Under the pieces are notes generated by a model. It made no database searches. It saw only the letters and a list, made by a program, of their open reading frames with translations, and had not been told where the DNA came from. A program made the translations under genes and the position numbers. A DNA stretch of 44,708 nt from an uncultured Prevotellaceae bacterium. GTDB lineage: Bacteria; Bacteroidota; Bacteroidia; Bacteroidales; Muribaculaceae. Positions 15,973-23,448 of the stretch are shown piece after piece. Each line of letters begins with the position of its first letter. Position 1 is the stretch's first letter. The DNA lies in assembly GCA_937916085.1 (NCBI GenBank), contig CALGGO010000068.1, positions 1 through 44,708 of the forward strand, in the 5' to 3' direction.

Positions 15973-16177
15973 TAGTTGAAATTAGTTTAATTCGTGTGCT
16001 TTTTTTAAAGTAGGCTCCATTAATCATTGCTTCTTGATGCTCCAGTTATTGTTGTTTTTCGCTATACTAACGGAATCATGTCCTGAAAAGAATTTTGACC
16101 CAATGACGGCACTAATCCAAAATATTGACCGAAATTCTGGATTAGACAACTCAAATTTTAGTGATAAAAGCTAATAA

Positions 16178-16405
16178 TGAGTCCACTTTAAAAAGTGGCA
16201 TTTTTGCGGCTTCTATTAAAACAACTGAATTATCTGAATGTTCTGTTTTTATCAACATGCTGATTTGCAGATTTTTGAAAATCCCCCAAAAATCAGATTA
16301 ATCAGAAAGATGCGATTAAGCGAGACTAAGCTAAGCTTGCTTAAAGCCTTGCGAGCGTGAGCATTTTATCTAATAATCAGTTGTTTTTTTAAAAAAATGG
16401 ACTCA
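16178..16405. mobile_element. Foldback (MITE-like) element, copy 1
   Basis: In the 540-bp gap without genes, TGAGTCCA (16178) and its complement TGGACTCA (ending 16405) bound nested inverted arms such as AAAACAACTGA at 16218 and TCAGTTGTTTT at 16377. The core 16311-16370 is repeated in inverted orientation at 29899-29958 with three mismatches in 60. It has no ORF. It looks like a non-autonomous element or a structured repeat. Confidence 0.55.
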
Positions 16406-16435
16406 ATAATGGAATTAGAAAAAGGGATTTAAAAC

Positions 16436-16495
16436 AATGTCCTCAAGCCCCGTGTGTTTCGCAATGACGATGTAAGCATAGGGCTTGGGGACATT
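16436..16495 (-). terminator. Long hairpin downstream of the lipoprotein gene
   Basis: AATGTCCTCAAGCCC (16436) pairs with GGGCTTGGGGACATT (16481) through one G-T wobble around a ~30-nt loop. The stem lies just past the lipoprotein stop. A similar TGTCCTCAA stem is found at 17501-17533. Confidence 0.5.
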
Positions 16496-16514
16496 AACAC
16501 GATTGATGATGTGG

Positions 16515-16970
16515 TCAATTCAGGTATTTGTTGATGCGGCTGTCGCTGACGCGTGTGAAAGTGAGTGGGATTATGATTCCCGAGGTGGGAGTCAGGGTGA
16601 GTTGGTTGCCCTGTAGCTTGAACTTCACCGTCTCGCCGTCACCGGAGATTATCTTGTCGCCACTGATGCGCCAGGTGTCATACTCAACTTCAACATCCTC
16701 GGTCTTATCTGTATATTGTGCCCATTCATCGGTTAAGACGTATGCCGTTACTGTCACCATAGTGCCGTCACTGCGGAACTGAATCAACTCGTCACCGCTC
16801 TTGTAGAAGTCACTCATTTCGTCGATGAGAGTCCTTGAGATGTCACACTCCCAAGTTCCCACGATGTCGCCGCCACTCGGCTCGTCATTATCGTCGCCAC
16901 ATGCTGTGAGCGACAAGGTCATTGCTGCCAGCAATGCAAAACTGAATAAACATTTAAGTTTCTGTTTCAT
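16515..16970 (-). CDS. Lipocalin-like lipoprotein
   Basis: A small secreted lipoprotein of unknown role. The signal peptide ends in the lipobox LTAC and is followed by GDDNDEP, an acidic stretch typical of Bacteroidetes exported lipoproteins. The mature part has the lipocalin-like pattern: VGTWECD, FRSDGTMVTV, WRISGDKI and LTLTPTSGIIIPLTFTRV. The start at 16970 (MKQKLK) gives a normal 20-residue leader; an upstream ATG at 16988 is also possible. It is next to a frameshifted paralogue (17004-17401) with the same leader and lipobox. Confidence 0.7.
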   Translation of the reverse strand: MKQKLKCLFSFALLAAMTLSLTACGDDNDEPSGGDIVGTWECDISRTLIDEMSDFYKSGDELIQFRSDGTMVTVTAYVLTDEWAQYTDKTEDVEVEYDTWRISGDKIISGDGETVKFKLQGNQLTLTPTSGIIIPLTFTRVSDSRINKYLN

Positions 16971-17003
16971 TGTTAGTTTTTTAATCATTTGTTAATAATA
17001 CAT

Positions 17004-17401
17004 TTATTCTTGTGACCTGTGTAATATCAACCCACCGCCTAAATCGGCTTCTGGTAGATACAACTTGTCGTTTTGGAAATAGAATCTGCCTTGTTCAAAT
17101 ACAAATTCATATAATTCAGGGTCATCACCTTTGAGTGTTAGAATATCACCATTTACTGACCATTTAAAGTCAATCTCGCAGTCAATGATTCCACCCATAT
17201 CGTTGACAACAACCCAAAACTTGCCTGTGTGATTGGAGTTAACTTTAAATAAAAAACTTCCATAGATGATGGTCCGTCATTCCATTCTCCGATAAGCTGT
17301 TTCTCTAAGCTTGATGATGGTTCATCGTCGCCACAAGCTGTGAGCGACACGGTCATTGCTGTCAGCAATGTCGCAATAAGCAGATAATAATACTTTTTCA
17401 T
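17004..17401 (-). pseudogene. Frameshifted lipocalin-like lipoprotein
   Basis: The 5' part (MKKYYYLLIATLLTAMTVSLTACGDDEPSS..., from 17401) carries a signal peptide and lipobox and reads LIGEWNDG. The 3' part (YGSFLFKVNSNHTGKFWV...NDMGGIIDCEIDFKWSVNGDILTL, to 17004) is in another frame. The frames cross near 17264-17280 (GACGGACCATCATCTATGG on the minus strand). There is a T6 run just after it, but the switch seems to lie before that run. Combined length (~130 residues) fits the intact neighbour at 16515. A sequencing error or a real pseudogene are both possible. Confidence 0.65.
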
Positions 17402-17500
17402 TTTATTTGTTTTTTATAAATTGATAATGAGAATATTATAAAAATCACACTAATTAAAACGAATTAAAATTCACTTATAATCAATTCTTTAAAAAAGATA

Positions 17501-17533
17501 TGTCTTCAAAAGAATGCCGTCCCTTTGAGGACA
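17501..17533 (-). terminator. Hairpin similar to that at 16436
   Basis: TGTCTTCAAA and TTTGAGGACA pair through one wobble around a 13-nt loop. It lies between the lipocalin fragment (17551) and the next leader (17401), the position of a leftward terminator. Confidence 0.4.
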
Positions 17534-17550
17534 CTTTCGTTGAAATTCAG

Positions 17551-17739
17551 TTAAGAGACCTTTTTATATTCAAGTCTTTCATTAGGGTTCTTTGCCTCTG
17601 CTGCACTTGATGAGGTGTATAAATAACCATCTAAAAGCACAAAATTTCCCAAAAATTTTGAAGTGCCGCCAATATAAAGTTGTGGTATAGCTTTTCTGCC
17701 AACATATATTTCTTCTCCCTCAAAATGGAACTGTACATA
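17551..17739 (-). pseudogene. C-terminal fragment of a lipocalin-like protein
   Basis: On the minus strand an open frame begins right after a TAA and reads YVQFHFEGEEIYVGRK...GYLYTSSSAAEAKN...RLEYKKVS, then stops at 17551. It has no start codon and no leader. Its ending resembles lipocalin-like domains (LEYKKV). It overlaps the last codons of the regulator-like gene at 17720, which suggests a deletion joined the two. Confidence 0.45.
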
Positions 17740-18241
17740 TTATTGAGGTGCCGTCGCGCACCACCTCGCTCACGAGCAGTGGGTAGCCGCGCACTATGTG
17801 GTCGAGGCGCAGCGAGTCGCCCACCCTCAACTTGCCGTTCTCGCTCTCCATGACGGTGAAAGAATTGTCGCCCAGGAACTTGATGACCACTCGTCGATTT
17901 GGCAGATAGGTGATTTCTATCATTGCGCCGGGCTTGAGTTGGGCCGCGTGCAGCTCGGTCATCGACTCGTTGAAGTAGGAGTTTCCCGCCTCGTCGTCGA
18001 GTAGCTTGAGGGCTTCCCAGTCGTTGTGTCCCAGATAGCGCGCGATGATGTTGAGTGTGGTGATGCGAGGCTCGCGCTCGTCGTCGATAAAGCCGAGCAG
18101 CCGCTTGAGGGTGTTGACTCCCACGTGCTCACCAGTCCTTGACTCTATGTCGAGCGTGAGCATAGTGCAGTCGTTGGGAGTCGTTAGCTCTCGTCCGCAT
18201 TGCTTGCTTAGCAAGTCTGTGATATAAGGAGATAGTTTCAT
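17720..18241 (-). CDS. Helix-turn-helix-like protein of unknown function
   Basis: A 173-residue soluble protein. Its first half has the pattern seen at the N-terminus of many Bacteroidetes regulators: a basic helix, then GVNTLKRLLGFIDDEREPRITTLNIIARYLGHNDWEAL (segment ~40-77). The second half (LKPGAMIEITYLPNRRVVIKFLG...LRVGDSLRLDHIV) is beta-rich and may be an SH3-like domain. The last residues (IICTVPF) overlap a lipocalin fragment in another frame, so the C-terminus may not be the original one. It is 15 bp downstream of the secreted protein gene at 18257 and probably cotranscribed with it. Confidence 0.55.
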   Translation of the reverse strand: MKLSPYITDLLSKQCGRELTTPNDCTMLTLDIESRTGEHVGVNTLKRLLGFIDDEREPRITTLNIIARYLGHNDWEALKLLDDEAGNSYFNESMTELHAAQLKPGAMIEITYLPNRRVVIKFLGDNSFTVMESENGKLRVGDSLRLDHIVRGYPLLVSEVVRDGTSIICTVPF

Positions 18242-18256
18242 TGCTATGGCTTACAG

Positions 18257-18943
18257 CTACATTTTCTCAAATGAGCTAATGATTTGCTGCCACTCTTTGG
18301 GGAGTTTTTTGAGGCTGTTGGTTCTCTTTTTCACGCAGCCTACCGATGCTGGGCTGTAGTAGTCGTCGCCCTTGATGAGGGTGTATTTTGTGGTCACTCC
18401 ATTGGCGGCAAGCTCGCTTGGGTCGCTGAATACCATGAGCATCTCGGCTGCCTCAAGGGCGTTGCCGTTCCAACGCATCTTCTTGTAGAAAGCGATGCTT
18501 GCTCCTCCCGAACTCATGCTCACCCAGGTCTTGCTCTTGGGGTTGACGAGGAAGTAGCCGTTGAGCGACTCGCCATCCATTGGCACAAACTCGCCGCGCT
18601 TGTCGCTCCAGAGCAGGATGGTGGTATAGTTGCGCGCTGTGGCTGGTCCCGCCACGATGTCGAGGTTGCCGTCGAAGTTGGCGTCGAGGAAATGCAGCTC
18701 ACCGCCTGTCACGTCGCAGCTGATGGTTTGCGATAGCTCACGTGCGCGGTATATGTTTACGTTGTAGGTGCCGTCGTCATTTTGTTTGGTAGTAGCCTTG
18801 AAATAAGAAGGACTAGTAGGGCAGTCAAGCACGTTGTAGTAGCCATATTTGTCAACTGCGGGGTGGAAGGCGTTTTGTGCCGCCACGTTAGCTGTGCTCC
18901 AAGCTGCGACCGCTATTGCAATGAGTGAAAGATACTTTTTCAT
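18257..18943 (-). CDS. Secreted protein with an FG-GAP-like calcium-loop motif
   Basis: A 228-residue exported protein of unknown function. The leader MKKYLSLIAIAVAAWSTANVAAQ starts at 18943; the 13 extra residues of the longer frame are not leader-like. The motif ELHFLDANFDGNLDIVAGP (about residues 85-105) resembles the D-x-D/N-x-D-G loop of FG-GAP/VCBS repeats, but there is only one copy. The rest has no recognisable domain. It is followed after 15 bp by the helix-turn-helix-like gene. Upstream is a 17-bp palindrome at 18978-18994. Confidence 0.65.
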   Translation of the reverse strand: MKKYLSLIAIAVAAWSTANVAAQNAFHPAVDKYGYYNVLDCPTSPSYFKATTKQNDDGTYNVNIYRARELSQTISCDVTGGELHFLDANFDGNLDIVAGPATARNYTTILLWSDKRGEFVPMDGESLNGYFLVNPKSKTWVSMSSGGASIAFYKKMRWNGNALEAAEMLMVFSDPSELAANGVTTKYTLIKGDDYYSPASVGCVKKRTNSLKKLPKEWQQIISSFEKM

Positions 18944-19239
18944 AATTGTGGTGGTTATTTGTTGATAATTTAAGTTTCGCAAGTTATTAACTTGCTCAAA
19001 GTTTAATGTTTAGTGTTTAGAGGATAATCAGCGTGAAATATAAAATTTTTGAAAAAAATTTTTCTCTAAACACCAAACTCTAACCTCTAAGCTTCAAGTT
19101 TATAAAGTTTTAGAACTTTAGAAACTTGAATTGATAATATTTTAAAAAACAAAAATACTGAATAATTTGATTAAACAGTTTTTAGACTGTTGATTATCAG
19201 GCAAAAATAATTCGTTTTTAATTAGTTTAATTAGTGTTC
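18944..19239. repeat. Gene-free gap with palindromes and repeat words
   Basis: GCAAGTTA-T-TAACTTGC is a perfect palindrome at 18978-18994. CAAGTTTATAAAGTT/AACTTTAGAAACTTG form an imperfect hairpin near 19098-19131. The end (19207-19240) carries AATTCGTTTTTAATTAGTTTAATTAGTGTTCTTATAAT, a word family also found at 15976-15999 and, reversed, at 17427-17460. No gene is visible. Confidence 0.5.
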
Positions 19240-19692
19240 TTATAATTTTTTAGGTGGAGTCATCTCTCGTCCCTCGAATGCGGCGAAGCAGTCGCGCCAG
19301 TGCTGTGGCAGGGGTGCTGGGAGGCGTGTCTCGGGGTCGAGATATACCATGACTTGCGAGCACACGCATTTCACTTCGCCTGTGGCGGTGTTCTGTAGGA
19401 TTTGCAGCACGGTGAAGCTCTTGTTTCCCACATGGTCGATTTGTGTCTTCACCACGAGTGGCTCGTCGAAGAGTGTCTCATGCAGGAAGTTGCAGTTGAT
19501 GTTGGCGATCACCACGTTCACGTTGTTCCAGTCCTGCCGCTCTCCGGCGGCTCTCTCGAAGTAGATGCTCTTGCCGAGGTCGAAAAGGTTGAGATACACC
19601 GAGTTATTGACATGCCCGAGGGTGTCGAGGTCGCTGAAGCGCAGCTGCACCGGCAACTCGCAGTGGAAGGGGTTAGTTATGTTGAAGTCCAT
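19240..19692 (-). CDS. Acyl-CoA thioesterase (4HBT hotdog family)
   Basis: A 150-residue single-hotdog thioesterase expected to hydrolyse acyl-CoA or acyl-ACP thioesters in the cytoplasm. It shows the 4HBT pattern RFSDLDTLGHVNNSVYLNLFD (about residues 17-37), with the catalytic-position Asp and the GHVNN turn. QIDHVGNKSFTVLQIL and CSQVMVYLD strands follow. The start at 19692 (MDFNITNPFHCELPVQLRFSD) matches family length. The longer frame only translates AAGTGTTAAG-type repeats. It has its own promoter element at 19824. Confidence 0.88.
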   Translation of the reverse strand: MDFNITNPFHCELPVQLRFSDLDTLGHVNNSVYLNLFDLGKSIYFERAAGERQDWNNVNVVIANINCNFLHETLFDEPLVVKTQIDHVGNKSFTVLQILQNTATGEVKCVCSQVMVYLDPETRLPAPLPQHWRDCFAAFEGREMTPPKKL

Positions 19693-19823
19693 AAGATATT
19701 CAAGTGTTAAGTGTAAAATGTTAAGTTTTAAGTGTTTTGTTGCGATGGCAATTCCCGAGCAAGCTCGCCTACCCGTAGCCTTTCGCAACAGACTGAACTT
19801 GTTTTTTCTCGTGATTTTCGTTA

Positions 19824-19831
19824 CAAAGATA
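19824..19831 (-). promoter_or_regulatory. Promoter -7 element of the thioesterase gene
   Basis: The minus strand reads TATCTTTG, with TTGCAC about 23 bp upstream as -33. It lies 132 bp before the start, leaving a leader that includes GTGTTAAG-type repeats and a CGAGCAAGCTCG hairpin. Confidence 0.6.
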
Positions 19832-19860
19832 AAAGCTATTGATTAAAAGTGCAAATTTTT

Positions 19861-21309
19861 TTATTTAAAGAGGTCGTCAAGAACTATTTCCTGATTTACG
19901 TCCTTAGAGTGCTCGTTGTGGGATATACCGTTTGTGGTTATCATCACCAGCTGGATGGAGTGTGTGCGTGTGTGCTGTTTACTGTTGAGGAATGCCACTA
20001 TTTTGTTTTCTAGTTCTTTTTCATATTTCTTGTCGATAGTGAACTCATGTTCGCTGAATTTCATTTCGCAGATGTAGTCAGTGCGCTCTCCTTTCCATTC
20101 TAGCACCAGGTCGATTTGGGGTGTACTGCCGTTTGGCGCAGTGCCATGCCAGCAATAGTTTCTGGAGATGGTGGCGATGCGCAGGGAGTCTTTGATTTGT
20201 GGCAAATGCTCGATACATAGCATTTCAAAAGTGTTACCAGCCCAAGTGTAAAAATCGGGTGTGCGTTGCAAAGCCCGCCAGTTACCGGCATTAGTTCCCT
20301 TGCCGTGTATGAAATGCAGGTAGAACATTGAGAAAAAGTCTTTCAGTTGATAAACCGTCTCAACTCGTTGCTTACCATATCGGGGATATTCGCGTGTGAT
20401 TCCCGACTCGTGAAGGTTGTCAAGTAGTTTTGAGAAGGTGCCGCCACACTCCATGCCGATGGCTTTAGCAAGTTCACGGCGTGTCATGCCGTAATATTTG
20501 CGTCCTAAGGCTTTTACGATATCGATATATCGTTCAGAAGTAGAGTACAATCCTGTATATACATCTTTAAATTCTTGATTGATTTTTTCGTCTTTGAAGA
20601 AGAAATCATCCAGATTTTCAGACAGGTTCTTCTCGTTATCGATGCGGTCTAGATAATAAGGAACGCCTCCAATAGCCATATATGCAACAGCAATCTCATA
20701 ACGTGAGAGGTGAAAGCCATGATGCTTGAAGTAGAGTTCACATTCCTTTAGGGTGAAGGGTAGCAGGCGCATTGTCGCAGTTAATCTGCCGTGCAACCCA
20801 CCGTAGTCGCGAATCACGTTGTCAAGCATCCAACTAGTTGCCGAGCCACACACCACTAGCACAATGTTTCGCTGTCGGTCGGCCCAGGAGTTCCAAAAAT
20901 AGCCCAGTTCAGTAATCAGCTCCGATGATTGTGTGCCCGCAAGCCATGGCAATTCATCAAGGAAGATGACACGTCGCTCGTTGTTGATACCTTCCAGATA
21001 TTTCTTTAGCAATCTGAACGCCTCCCGCCAGTTGTTGGGGCGAGGATTGGTTGATTTTAAGCCACTGTCAAGCAGGCTCTCATAGAAATGATTCAGTTGT
21101 AACTGTTTGTAGGATCTAACATCATTATTGTTGATATACGAACCAATGGCTCGGAATACAATGTTGTTCTTGTAAACCTCTTCCACCAGAAAAGACTTGC
21201 CCACGCGTCTGCGACCATAGATAGCTATAAACTCCGACTTAGAGGAATGAAGTAGTTTTTCCAGCTTCCTGATTTCCTCTTTGCGACCGATGATGTTATT
21301 GTAATTCAT
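19861..21309 (-). CDS. ATPase with nuclease-like C-terminal domain (DUF234 type)
   Basis: A 482-residue protein of the prokaryotic DEXX-box ATPase group. Walker A is AIYGRRRVGKSFLVEE (about residues 29-44) and Walker B VIFLDELPWL (~116-125). A winged-helix-like middle (GMTRRELAKAIGMECGGTFSKLLDNLHESGI) is followed by a C-terminal PD-(D/E)xK-like pattern (PQIDLVLEWKGERTDYICEMKFSE). The role of the family is not established. Defence or mobile-element functions are sometimes proposed for such ATPases, but nothing here proves it. It has its own promoter (21331), whose -33 region overlaps the upstream gene's terminator. Confidence 0.88.
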   Translation of the reverse strand: MNYNNIIGRKEEIRKLEKLLHSSKSEFIAIYGRRRVGKSFLVEEVYKNNIVFRAIGSYINNNDVRSYKQLQLNHFYESLLDSGLKSTNPRPNNWREAFRLLKKYLEGINNERRVIFLDELPWLAGTQSSELITELGYFWNSWADRQRNIVLVVCGSATSWMLDNVIRDYGGLHGRLTATMRLLPFTLKECELYFKHHGFHLSRYEIAVAYMAIGGVPYYLDRIDNEKNLSENLDDFFFKDEKINQEFKDVYTGLYSTSERYIDIVKALGRKYYGMTRRELAKAIGMECGGTFSKLLDNLHESGITREYPRYGKQRVETVYQLKDFFSMFYLHFIHGKGTNAGNWRALQRTPDFYTWAGNTFEMLCIEHLPQIKDSLRIATISRNYCWHGTAPNGSTPQIDLVLEWKGERTDYICEMKFSEHEFTIDKKYEKELENKIVAFLNSKQHTRTHSIQLVMITTNGISHNEHSKDVNQEIVLDDLFK

Positions 21310-21330
21310 GACTTAGGTATTTTGTAGTTG

Positions 21331-21338
21331 CAAAGATA
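21331..21338 (-). promoter_or_regulatory. Promoter -7 element of the DUF234-type ATPase gene
   Basis: The minus strand reads TATCTTTG followed by CA, 22 bp upstream of the ATG. TTTGCAC 27 bp further upstream is a good -33, and it lies at the 3' foot of the terminator hairpin at 21361-21412. Confidence 0.7.
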
Positions 21339-21360
21339 CAATAAAATTTCTTTATTTTGT

Positions 21361-21412
21361 GCAAAAAATCAGCCGTTTTCGAGATTTTTTTTGAAAATGG
21401 CTGATTTTTTGC
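21361..21412 (-). terminator. Terminator of the ftsY-rimO operon
   Basis: GCAAAAAATCAGCC and its exact complement form the outer stem, extended inward by GTTTTC/GAAAAT with one wobble. The U-rich foot is in the leftward direction. It also overlaps the -33 element of the next gene. Confidence 0.8.
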
Positions 21413-21448
21413 AGTGTGTAAAAAGCTAAGTTGTTATCATCAAGGCTG

Positions 21449-22066
21449 TTATCGAAATTTGTTTGTTACAATAGCTGGTTTTAGTTGTTGCTCGAAGATG
21501 TCGCGGTGGATGATGCGGTAGTGTGGGTGGTAGGCGGCGTTGTAGGCTTGGCTGTGGTGTACGGCTTGGTTCTGCTGGCTTGCTTGGCGCAGGAGCTCAC
21601 GCTCTTCCTTGTCGCCGAGGTCTGGTCTTATCTCATCTATCACTTCCACAATCGTTTCCCACTTGGTTGCCCAGTCGAGCGACGTGTGCCGCGCAGGCTT
21701 GGCGCTGTCGAGGAATGCCCAGAGGAGCTGTTCGGGAGTGATGACCTCGTCTTTTACAGCATTTAGATATACTCTCACATAGTCGCCGTTCACGCCAATA
21801 GGCTCATAGTATAGGGTTATCGCCTGGTCATCGCAGTGAGCGAGTTCGTAGTTGAGGTAGTCGCGCGCCGCCGCCGTGTCGGCAATCATGTGCTCGGGAC
21901 CGAAATGCTCCTGATAGAACGCCTTGTAGATGTCTTGCAGCGTGGAGGCGGGATAGGTGGCAAGTTGGTGCTCCAAAGCCAACCTGACCGCCGCTTTGTC
22001 AATCTCTTGGGCTTTAACAAGCGTTGATGCCATTATAATAAGGAAGAAAAGGTAAATCTTTTTCAT
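21449..22066 (-). CDS. Exported protein of unknown function
   Basis: A 205-residue protein with a signal peptide (MKKIYLFFLIIMASTLVKAQ). The mature part has YKAFYQEHFGPEHMIADTAAARDYLNYELAH and a later HYRIIHRDIFEQQL. I recall similar uncharacterised secreted Bacteroidales proteins with the HFGPEH segment, but know of no function. The start lies 4 bp after the rimO stop, so it is cotranscribed with rimO and ftsY. A strong terminator follows 36 bp downstream. Confidence 0.72.
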   Translation of the reverse strand: MKKIYLFFLIIMASTLVKAQEIDKAAVRLALEHQLATYPASTLQDIYKAFYQEHFGPEHMIADTAAARDYLNYELAHCDDQAITLYYEPIGVNGDYVRVYLNAVKDEVITPEQLLWAFLDSAKPARHTSLDWATKWETIVEVIDEIRPDLGDKEERELLRQASQQNQAVHHSQAYNAAYHPHYRIIHRDIFEQQLKPAIVTNKFR

Positions 22067-22070
22067 GGTT

Positions 22071-23369
22071 TTATTTTTCCACTGTCGCCATGAGTTCGAA
22101 GGGCAGGGCGCTGGTGATACGGGCGTTGTAGAAGTTGCCTGGGGTGAGGGGTGTGGTCTTGGTGATGAGGACTTCGGGATCTACTTCGGGGGAGTCGTAT
22201 TGAGTGCGTCCCACGTAGTACTGCTCTTCCTCGCGGTCGATGATGACGCGCTGAGTGGTGCCCACTTTGCTCTCTTGAATCTCCATCGAGATGTCTTCTT
22301 GCAGAGCCATAAGAGCCTCAAGGCGAGCCTGTTTCACGTCTTGCGGGATAATGTCTTCTAGATTCTGTGCCGCCCAGGTGCCGGCTTCCTCGCTGTAGGC
22401 GAAGGCTCCCATGCGCTCGAAGCGTGCCTCGCGCACGAAGTCCATCAATTCGTCAAATTCCCTGTCGCCCTCGCCCGGAAATCCCACCATGAGGGTGGTG
22501 CGCAAGTGCAGTCCCGGCACCTCATGGCGCATGCGCTCAATGAGTCGCAGCGTGTTGTCGCGGGTGATGTGTCGTCGCATATTGGTGAGCACCTTGTCGC
22601 TGATGTGCTGGAGGGCGATGTCGAGGTAGTTGCACACGTTGGGGTGCTGCGCCATCACTGGCAGGATGTCCCACGGGAACTGGGTGGGGTAGGCGTAGTG
22701 CAGCCTAATCCACTCCACGCCCTCGATGGCCGCCATGTGCTCCACCAGACTGGGAAGCATCATCTTGCCGTAGAGGTCCATGCCGTAGCTCGACAGGTCT
22801 TGCGCAATGACGTTAAACTCCTTCACGCCACGGCTCACGAGATTGCGTGTCTCGTCGAGCAGCAGCTCCATAGGCACGCTCTTGTGGCGGCCCGTGATGA
22901 GCGGAATGGCGCAGAAGGCGCAGAAGCGGTTGCAGCCCTCCGAGATTTTCATGTAGGCGTAGTGGGGTGGGGTGGTGAGGATGCGGTCGCTGGCGAGGTC
23001 GTCGCGGTAGCTCTTGCCGAGATCGGCAAGAATCTGTTTCCAGTTGAACTTGCCGTAGAAGCAGTCCACCTCGGGGAGTTCCTCGGTGAGTTCGGCAAGA
23101 AATCGCTCGCTGAGGCACCCCATGACTATGAGTTTCCTGATGCGTCCCTGACGCTTCGCCTCGCCCAGCTCGAGGATGGTGTTGATTGACTCCTCTTGCG
23201 CGTCGGCTATGAAGCCGCAGGTATTGACCACCACAATCTCGCCGTCGATGTGGCTGGGGTTGTGCTCCACAGTGTAGCCGGCGGCATGCAGCTGACGAAT
23301 CAGGTGCTCCGAATCCACGAGATTCTTAGAGCACCCAAGGGAGATTATGTCAATCTTGTTGCGTCTCAA
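22071..23369 (-). CDS. rimO: Ribosomal protein S12 methylthiotransferase
   Basis: RimO is a radical-SAM enzyme that adds a methylthio group to the conserved aspartate of ribosomal protein S12. The N-terminal MTTase domain has its three cluster cysteines (SLGCSKNLVDSEHL, VVNTCGFI, VMGCLSERF). The radical-SAM motif is CNRFCAFCAIP, and the sequence ends in a TRAM-like domain (VIIDREEEQYYVGRTQYDSPEVD). PSHIDGEIVVVNTCGFI and DLSSYGMDLYG favour RimO over MiaB. The length (432) is normal. It lies between ftsY (79 bp upstream) and a secreted protein (4 bp downstream). Confidence 0.95.
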   Translation of the reverse strand: MRRNKIDIISLGCSKNLVDSEHLIRQLHAAGYTVEHNPSHIDGEIVVVNTCGFIADAQEESINTILELGEAKRQGRIRKLIVMGCLSERFLAELTEELPEVDCFYGKFNWKQILADLGKSYRDDLASDRILTTPPHYAYMKISEGCNRFCAFCAIPLITGRHKSVPMELLLDETRNLVSRGVKEFNVIAQDLSSYGMDLYGKMMLPSLVEHMAAIEGVEWIRLHYAYPTQFPWDILPVMAQHPNVCNYLDIALQHISDKVLTNMRRHITRDNTLRLIERMRHEVPGLHLRTTLMVGFPGEGDREFDELMDFVREARFERMGAFAYSEEAGTWAAQNLEDIIPQDVKQARLEALMALQEDISMEIQESKVGTTQRVIIDREEEQYYVGRTQYDSPEVDPEVLITKTTPLTPGNFYNARITSALPFELMATVEK

Positions 23370-23381
23370 GGAAATAACTAT

Positions 23382-23413
23382 CGAGCAGTCGAATAGTCGA
23401 GTAATCGAGAACT
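23382..23413. repeat. Dispersed word GAGCAGTCGAATAGTCGAGTAATCGAG, copy 1
   Basis: The ~27-bp word lies directly upstream of rimO. It recurs with little change, in the same orientation, at 31612-31647, directly upstream of the C1 aminopeptidase gene. Confidence 0.65.
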
Positions 23414-23448
23414 CTAATACAATATTAATTACAAAAAATAATTCACTG

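Noticed and set aside
22331..22341. TGTTTCACGTC as another parS
   Set aside because: Only one half of the palindrome is present and it lies in conserved rimO codons.
22506..23189. 227-residue plus-strand frame opposite rimO
   Set aside because: Shadow of rimO codons, rich in His/Val/Ala with no domain.
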